Source: Phytohabitans flavus
GTDB taxonomy: Bacteria > Actinomycetota > Actinomycetes > Mycobacteriales > Micromonosporaceae
Direction: 5' to 3'
Assembly (NCBI RefSeq): GCF_011764545.1
Contig: NZ_AP022870.1
Coordinates: forward strand, 4,572,001 to 4,636,000
DNA: 64,000 nucleotides
In this document: positions 59,171-64,000 of the stretch, piece after piece
Layout: each line of letters begins with the position of its first letter
How positions within the stretch are numbered: position 1 is the stretch's first letter
The notes under the pieces: model-generated
Database searches by the model: none
What the model saw: only the letters and a program-made list of their open reading frames with translations
Told to the model about the DNA's origin: nothing
Translations under genes and position numbers: made by a program

Positions 59171-60111
59171 TCATCCCAGGGATGCGACCTGGACCCCCAG
59201 CTTGCCCAGCGTGCCGTTGCTGAACCCGGCCAGGGCGGGCGGCAGCTCCGCGAGCGGCAGCGTCCGCCCGACCGGTACCCGCAGCCGGCCGGCGGCCACC
59301 TCCCGGGCCAGGCGGTCGAGCACGTCCCGGCTGGGATCGGCCATGACGGACGTGCCGGTGATGTCGCGGCGGGGCAGTCCCGCCGGGTCGAGGTGCAGCG
59401 CGGACACGATCCGGCCACCCGGCCGCAGCAGCTCGGCCAGGGCCACCCCGTCGCCGGCCAGATGGGCGACCGCGTCCACCCCGCCCGGCGCGAGGTCGCG
59501 GAGTTGGGCCGCAAGGTCCGCGCCGTGGTCGATGTCATGCGCGGCCCCCAGCCCGCGCACGTGTCCGGCCGATGCCGGCGGCGCGGTCGCGATCACGGTC
59601 ACGCCACGGTCGGCGAGGAGCTGGACCGCGAACGCGCCCACCCCGCCGGTCGCCCCGCTCACGAGTACCGTCTCGCCCGGCTTCGCGGCCAGACTGTCGA
59701 CCACCGCGAGTGCGGCCGCGCCGGCAAGCCCGAGGGCGGCCGCCGCCGGCTCGTCGAGACCGGGAGGCACAAGTGCGATACCGCTGCCCGCCGCCGTTGT
59801 CAGGTATTCGCCGAAGCCGCCGCCGTCGGTCGGGTTGGCCTTCGCCACCACACCGAAGACCGGATCGCCGGGGGCGAACCCGGAGACCCCTCCCCCACGG
59901 CCGCCACCATGCCCGCGAAGTCCTTGCCCAGGACGATCGGGAACCTGTGCTCGAAAATGCCCCGTAGCGCGCCAGCCGCCAACAGGCGGTCGAAGCCGTT
60001 CACCGAGGAGGCGGCCACCCGCACCTTCACCTCGCCCGGACCGGGTACCGGCTCGGGAAGCTCACGCAGGCTGGGCGCCAGGCCGAAGTCGTCAATCACC
60101 ACTGCGTACAT
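59171..60111 (-). pseudogene. NAD(P)-dependent quinone-oxidoreductase-like (MDR) protein, one frameshift (probable homopolymer error)
   Basis: From ATG 60111: 'MYAVVIDDFGLAPSLRELPE', 'VRVAASSVNGFDRLL', 'FPIVLGKDFAGMVAAVGEG', the N-terminal GroES-like part. At C4 59887-59890 the frame breaks; one more base joins to 'VSGFAPGDPVFGVVAKANPT', then 'GGGFGEYLT', the Rossmann motif 'VLVSGATGGVGAFAVQLLAD' and the C-terminus 'LGVQVASLG'. No zinc ligands, so QOR-type. Divergent from an HxlR regulator with a palindrome between, the common arrangement for redox-sensing HxlR pairs. Confidence 0.85.
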
Positions 60112-60169
60112 GACTCAGATCTTCGCCAATAGGTGCGTGCCGGAAAAGACGGCACATTGCCCGCCGTAA

Positions 60170-60185
60170 CGCACATCTGTGTGCG
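60170..60185. promoter_or_regulatory. Palindrome in the QOR/hxlR divergent promoter
   Basis: CGCACA-TCTG-TGTGCG: perfect 6-bp arms in the 122-nt gap between the divergent genes. A plausible HxlR binding site. Confidence 0.5.
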
Positions 60186-60233
60186 CTGCTGTGCTTTCCT
60201 CACGTGCCCGGCCGATGCGCGATCCTTGGGAGC

Positions 60234-60644
60234 ATGACTGAGCTCCAGACCCGTCCGGACGAACGCTGCGAGCTGCGCGAGGTACTCGACCGGGTGGGCG
60301 ACCGCTGGAGCGTGCTCGTGATGTCCCTGCTGAGCGAGGGCCCCCGGCGCTACTCCGACCTGCGCAGGAGCAGCCAGGGCATCTCCCAGCGCATGCTGAG
60401 CCTGACCCTGCGCGGCCTGGAACGCGACGGCCTGGTCACCCGTACGGTGCGCCCCACCACGCCGCCGCAGGTGAGCTACGAGCTGACGGCCGCCGGGCAC
60501 GCGCTGCTGGCCGAGGTCACGTCGCTGCTCCGCTGGGCGGAGCTGCACCTCCGCCACGTGGCGGAGAGCCGCCGCCGTTTCGACCAGACCCATGCCGCGC
60601 GTGCGCGTTTGTCCTCAGTAGACGTTCCACTCGGGACGGACTGA
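60234..60644 (+). CDS. HxlR-family transcriptional regulator
   Basis: 136 residues from ATG 60234. 'CELREVLDRVGDRWSVLVMS' (with the conserved N-terminal Cys), 'LLSEGPRRYSDLRRSSQGIS' and 'QRMLSLTLRGLERDGLVTRT' form the winged helix. HxlR proteins sense quinones or electrophiles, often by the Cys; it probably controls the divergent quinone-oxidoreductase gene. Confidence 0.92.
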   Translation: MTELQTRPDERCELREVLDRVGDRWSVLVMSLLSEGPRRYSDLRRSSQGISQRMLSLTLRGLERDGLVTRTVRPTTPPQVSYELTAAGHALLAEVTSLLRWAELHLRHVAESRRRFDQTHAARARLSSVDVPLGTD

Positions 60645-60792
60645 TACGTCGGGAAACCGACTGCTGGACCGGCAACACCCGGCAACTCACCGGAGGTTCC
60701 GGGCCGGAGCGGGTCCACCGCGGCGCCATCGACCGCACCGTTACCACGTCCGCATCACGTGGTGCGGGACGGATCGATGGAATGGAGCCAAC

Positions 60793-61830
60793 GTGCGACT
60801 CACTCACAAGAGGGGAGCGCTGCTGCTGGCGATCGCCACCGCGGTCGCGGTCGGTGCCTCGGCGGCACCCGCCGCCGCCAGCAGCGAAGCGGCCGACGCC
60901 GGCCGACCGGTCGAGGCCGCGCCCGGGCTGACGGAGGACGCCCGGGTGCTCGGGCCGGACCCGGAGAGGGCGCTGCGGGCGTACTGGACCGAGGAGCGGA
61001 TGGCGTCGGCCGAGCCGGTCGCGCTGCCGGCACTGACCCGGGAGGAGCTCGAGCGCCTGGAGCAGCCGACGGTCGGCGAGCCCGGCCTGGTCACCCCGCA
61101 GGACACGCGTCCCGGCAACCGCGTCCCCGAGCAGTCCGCCATCGGCGACATGGCCGCGCCTTGGCCGTTCCGCGGTGACGCGCCGGCCACGACGGTGGGG
61201 AAGGTCTTTTTCTACGACGTCACGGAGAAGAAGAACAAGACCTGCTCGGCGGCGGTGGTGGACTCCGAGGGCCGCAACCTGCTGTGGACCGCGGGGCACT
61301 GCGTCCACGGCGGTAAGAACAGGACCTGGCACCAGAACTGGGTCTTCAAGCCGCACTACCAGAACGGCACCGACTGGACCTACGGCGTCTGGTACGCGAC
61401 GTGGATGGGCACCTGGTCGAAGTGGAGCGGCAGCTCCAACTCCAACTTCGACTTCGGTGCTGTACAGGTCGCCCGCAACGGATGGGGCCAGAACATCGTC
61501 GACGTGACCGGCGCACAGGGGATCGCCTGGAACTACCCGCCGAACCAGTACGTGCACAACTTCGGCTACCCCGGTGAGTACCCGTTCAACGGTCAGATCC
61601 TGCGCTACTGCCACGGATCGCAGTTCGACAACCACCACCCGGGGATCGGCATGATGTGCAACATGAACGGCGGCTCCAGCGGCGGCCCTTGGCTGGGCTG
61701 GTTCAACGGCTGGAACGGCTGGATCAACGGCAACAACGCATTCAAGATCACGCTCGACCCCACCCGGATCTACTCGCCGTACTTCGGCAACGAGGTCCTC
61801 TCGCTCTACAACACCATGCGCTGGGCCTGA
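60793..61830 (+). CDS. Secreted trypsin-like serine protease (V8/glutamyl-endopeptidase-like, S1)
   Basis: 345 residues from GTG 60793 (GGAG site). Sec signal 1-29, a pro-region of ~90 residues ('ALRAYWTEERMASAEPVALP'), then the protease: His in 'WTAGHCVHGGKNR', Asp in 'NSNFDFGAVQVA', Ser in 'MNGGSSGGPWLGWF'. Two cysteines flank as in the family. Extracellular; cleaves its own pro-region by family precedent. A hairpin follows the stop. Confidence 0.9.
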   Translation: MRLTHKRGALLLAIATAVAVGASAAPAAASSEAADAGRPVEAAPGLTEDARVLGPDPERALRAYWTEERMASAEPVALPALTREELERLEQPTVGEPGLVTPQDTRPGNRVPEQSAIGDMAAPWPFRGDAPATTVGKVFFYDVTEKKNKTCSAAVVDSEGRNLLWTAGHCVHGGKNRTWHQNWVFKPHYQNGTDWTYGVWYATWMGTWSKWSGSSNSNFDFGAVQVARNGWGQNIVDVTGAQGIAWNYPPNQYVHNFGYPGEYPFNGQILRYCHGSQFDNHHPGIGMMCNMNGGSSGGPWLGWFNGWNGWINGNNAFKITLDPTRIYSPYFGNEVLSLYNTMRWA

Positions 61831-61846
61831 TCCTCGCGCGTGCCCG

Positions 61847-61878
61847 GGGCCTGTCTCCTGAGACCAGGAGGCAGGCCC
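61847..61878 (+). terminator. Stem-loop after the serine protease gene
   Basis: GGGCCTGTCTCCT pairs with AGGAGGCAGGCCC with one mismatch and a GAGACC loop, 16 nt beyond the stop. No U-tract. Confidence 0.65.
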
Positions 61879-61909
61879 TCGCGGCGCATCCAGTGATGTC
61901 GGGTTGTCG

Positions 61910-62902
61910 ATGTATCACGCGGCTCGCGAGGGGCGCGGCTCGCGGCGGGGCTCGGGCAGCGGGAGCTGGCCAGCCGCTTAGGGCTCAGCGGACGGGCGAT
62001 CCGCGACCTGGAGCGGGGCGTACGCCTACCCCGACCGCACTCGACCCGCGCGGTCGCCGCCGCGCTCGCGTTGGCCGGCGACGACCTCCGGGCCTTCCTC
62101 GCGACGCCACGCCCCGCCCCTGTCTCGGCCCCATCAGGCGCGCCAGGGCCCGCCGAAGGGGGCGGTGCCGCCGGGCGACCTTGTCGGCCGGGACGAGGAG
62201 CTGCGCGCGCTCACGGACCTTGCCACGGGCGCGCGGCACCGGCTCGTCACCATGACCGGGCCGTCCGGCGTCGGCAAGTCACGGATCGTGGCCGAGCTGG
62301 GCCACCTCCTGACCCACCGCACCGACCTGGTGGTACGGGCGCTGGACCTGTCCTCGGTGCGCGAACCCGAGCTCGTCGGCGAACTCGTGGCCGCGGCGCT
62401 GGACTGTGGCGTTTCGCGCCTCCCACCGGTGGAGCGCGTGGCGGCGCACCTGCGGGACCGGCGGGTCGTGCTCATCCTGGACCGGTACGAGCAGCTCGTC
62501 GCCGCCGCGCCGGACCTCACCGCCTTCCTGCGCCGGTGCACGGGCCTGACGCTGGTGGTCACCGGCCAACGCCCGCTCCAGGTGCGGGGCGAGCGCGTGG
62601 TACCGCTCCCCCCGCTTACGCCGGACGCGGCGACAGCGCTCTTCACCCGCCGGGCGGCAGCGGTAAACCCGCATTTCACGCTGGCGTGACCCGGCCACCG
62701 CGGCGGCGCTGCTGGCGCCGGTCACCAGCTACGGCGCCGCCCGTTCCCCGAGCCGACCCTCGCCATAGCCAGCCGCACGGCCGAGGCCGCGCACGCCGCG
62801 CTCGGCGCCGACGGGTTCACCCGCGAGCGCACCCGCGGCACGGGACTCGACCGCGACGGCGTGGTCGCGCTTTGCGGCCGAATCGCGACACCACCCGCGT
62901 AG
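61910..62902 (+). pseudogene. Truncated XRE-HTH/NB-ARC (AfsR/LuxR-like) regulator
   Basis: An XRE-type HTH ('LAAGLGQRELASRLGLSGRA', 'IRDLERGVRLPRPHS') starts from ATG 61910 if one G is added at 61930-61933. In another frame, 62165-62689 gives 'GDLVGRDEELRALTDLATGA', P-loop 'TMTGPSGVGKSRIVAEL' and 'VVLILDRYEQLVAAAPDLTA' of an NB-ARC ATPase, ending early at TGA 62687. The usual later NB-ARC and TPR regions are absent, yet the C-terminal tail survives at 62768-62902 ('TAEAAHAALGADGFTRERTR'). So a large internal deletion and more than one frame change. Not repaired by simple base restoration; a true pseudogene. Confidence 0.7.
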
Positions 62903-62905
62903 CGC

Positions 62906-63811
62906 TTACACCCCCGCGCTGGACGCGCATTCGGCGTATCGGCGCACCACGTCATCGGCCCTGTGGAACGCGCGTGCCTCGGCCAAACTCCTGGGAAAGG
63001 CAGGCAGTTCGTCGCTCCGGTGCGCGGCAATCCCGTACAGCTTGGGCAGGCGAGGTGGCCGCCCGACCCGCAAGCCGTGATGTATCCCGAGCAGCACAGC
63101 CGCGAGGACGCTTTCAGGGCACGCGGACGCGCCCGAAACACGATGCTCGAGGCGCCGCGCCGAAGCGTGCGACGTGCTGGCCGGGATACGGATCGCGACG
63201 GAACGGTTGTCCCCGCCCCAGGACACGTTGGACGGCGAGAAGAGCCGGCTCTCCGGGTTGTCCGGACGGTACCGCTCATAGCAGTTTTCCGTCGGGGCGA
63301 AGAACACCATCAGGCCCACCATGGTCTCGAGTAGGCCATTGACCGCGTGTGCCGTGGTCGGCGATTCACGATTGTCGTCGCAAGGCGCTTTCTGAAAAAC
63401 GTTTCGCCCGGTTTCGTCGAGCAGGCAGACATTGACATGCAGACCGCTGCCGGGCCTGTCGGCGAACGGCTTGGAGAGTCGGGACACGGCCGTTCCGTTC
63501 GCCCTTGAGCGGGCTTCGAGAACTTCCAGCGCGTACCGGCAGTCCGACAGCAGGTCGGCAAGCTCAGTGCGATGCGGGAGTACCAACTCGTACTGTCCAC
63601 GGCCCGACTCCGGCTGGAGTCTCGGCGGGAGGGGTAGCTGCGCCGCGAGTTGCGCCTGCGCCTGCCGTACGACAGTCTCAGGTGTCCCGCCGAGGAGGTA
63701 GAACTCGAGTTCAAGGCCGACCAGGGCGGTCAGTCCAAAGTCGTCGAGGATCCTGCGGGCCAAGTCCAGCGGTGACGGCAAGGACAGGGTCGCGGCGGAC
63801 CGACCTTTCAC
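62906..63811 (-). CDS. Short glutamine-synthetase-like protein
   Basis: 301 residues from GTG 63811. It has the GS catalytic core: 'LVGLELEFYLLGG' (metal Glu), 'KPFADRPGSGLHVNVCLLDE' (GSGLHVN glutamate-binding), 'ENCYERYRPDNPESRLFSPS', 'VSWGGDNRSVAIRIP', 'RRLEHRVSGASACPESVLAA' (ATP/Arg region). It lacks the N-terminal beta-grasp domain and is ~150 residues shorter than type-I GS or GlnA-like ligases. Possibly an N-acyl or gamma-glutamyl ligase, or a fragment. GTGA overlap with an upstream minus-strand gene suggests an operon. Confidence 0.82.
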   Translation of the reverse strand: MKGRSAATLSLPSPLDLARRILDDFGLTALVGLELEFYLLGGTPETVVRQAQAQLAAQLPLPPRLQPESGRGQYELVLPHRTELADLLSDCRYALEVLEARSRANGTAVSRLSKPFADRPGSGLHVNVCLLDETGRNVFQKAPCDDNRESPTTAHAVNGLLETMVGLMVFFAPTENCYERYRPDNPESRLFSPSNVSWGGDNRSVAIRIPASTSHASARRLEHRVSGASACPESVLAAVLLGIHHGLRVGRPPRLPKLYGIAAHRSDELPAFPRSLAEARAFHRADDVVRRYAECASSAGV

Positions 63812-64000
63812 TTCGACCTGCCGGGCTCCGCGGCACTCGGCGTCTCGTCCGGGCCACCGGGCTCCTGCTCGGCCTCAGCCTCGTCGGCCGCCGCGCTCTC
63901 GTCTGGGCCTGGCGTCCCTTTTTTGCCACCGGTGGCCGGCGCCTCGCCCTGGCTGGCCCCGTTCTTCGTCGCGTCGGGTGTGGTGCCCTCCGCGCGTGCC
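63808..64000 (-). CDS. C-terminal end of an unidentified protein (partial)
   Basis: The frame is open from the window edge to TGA at 63808-63810, overlapping the start of the GS-like gene by 4 nt. The 63 visible residues are acidic and low-complexity ('KNGASQGEAPATGGKKGTPG', 'PDESAAADEAEAEQEPGG'), a flexible tail. The body of the protein lies outside the window, so no function can be given. Confidence 0.6.
   Translation of the reverse strand, partial: ARAEGTTPDATKNGASQGEAPATGGKKGTPGPDESAAADEAEAEQEPGGPDETPSAAEPGRSK

Noticed and set aside
1..64000. tRNA, rRNA and riboswitch genes
   Set aside because: No cloverleaf, CCA-type end, rRNA core or known riboswitch motif was recognised on reading; a covariance search was not possible here.

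Overview
The window is about 70% GC, with strong G/C third-position bias, many GTG starts and tightly overlapping genes. It looks like a chromosomal segment from a filamentous actinomycete, most likely Micromonosporaceae (a soil or plant-associated genus such as Phytohabitans or Actinoplanes would fit). That placement is an inference from composition and gene families. No rRNA, tRNA, CRISPR array or intact transposase gene was seen.

Layout. (1) 1-2166: end of an ABC-2 drug/antibiotic-type exporter operon. (2) 2167-3591: a gene-poor island with three long imperfect palindromes and a GC-rich tandem repeat, bounded by inverted copies of an ~80-bp dispersed repeat that recurs at 27.3 and 37.8 kb. 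(3) 3592-16662: signalling and housekeeping genes: orphan NarL-type sensor kinase, HdeD-like membrane protein, DUF1996 lipoprotein, SigE-type sigma factor with a HAF-repeat membrane protein, CorA-like transporter, BFN-FHA fusion, SDR/TetR divergon with clear operators, M20 peptidase, SCO4225-like protein, DUF222/HNH protein and TIGR04222 protein. (4) 16727-20127: a four-gene overlapping operon sigma/anti-sigma/ABC ATPase/ABC permease. (5) 20669-28857: plant-polysaccharide genes: GH43+CBM42, GH43_24-like exo-galactanase+CBM13, GH92, a GT4 glycosyltransferase and a GH30 enzyme. (6) 28849-34013: a Pls/PosA-type membrane NRPS overlapping an M1 metallopeptidase, the arrangement expected for isopeptide poly-amino-acid synthesis and breakdown. 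(7) 34158-37722: ECF41 sigma factor operon, NIPSNAP protein, LLM oxidoreductase. (8) 37855-55566: a minus-strand arabinose/arabinan system: LacI regulator, L-arabinose isomerase, sugar ABC importer (binding protein and two permeases), GH127, a 1576-residue secreted (alpha/alpha)6-type glycosidase, a 1032-residue secreted GH43 protein, then a WxL-like secreted protein and a DUF916 membrane-anchored protein. (9) 55732-64000: acetamidase/formamidase, DUF418 protein, alpha/beta hydrolase, quinone-oxidoreductase-like gene divergent from HxlR, secreted serine protease, a broken XRE/NB-ARC regulator, and a short glutamine-synthetase-like gene.

How it fits together. Regions 5 and 8 together can attack arabinogalactan: arabinose side chains (GH43/CBM42, GH127, the GH43 of region 8), the beta-1,3-galactan backbone (GH43_24) and beta-1,6-galactan branches (GH30). 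Arabinose can be imported by the ABC system and isomerised by AraA. Two operator families are visible: a TTAGCG-type palindrome before the GH43+CBM42 gene and the giant glycosidase, and a GAAAACCTTTTC-type site before araA and lacI. The WxL/DUF916 pair suggests a cell-surface complex for these enzymes.

Data caveat. At least nine genes carry a net one-base shift, twelve sites in all, and in each the two halves join if one G or C is restored to a short G/C homopolymer. The simplest reading is homopolymer under-calling in the assembly rather than real gene decay, so several genes called 'frameshifted' here are probably intact in the organism.
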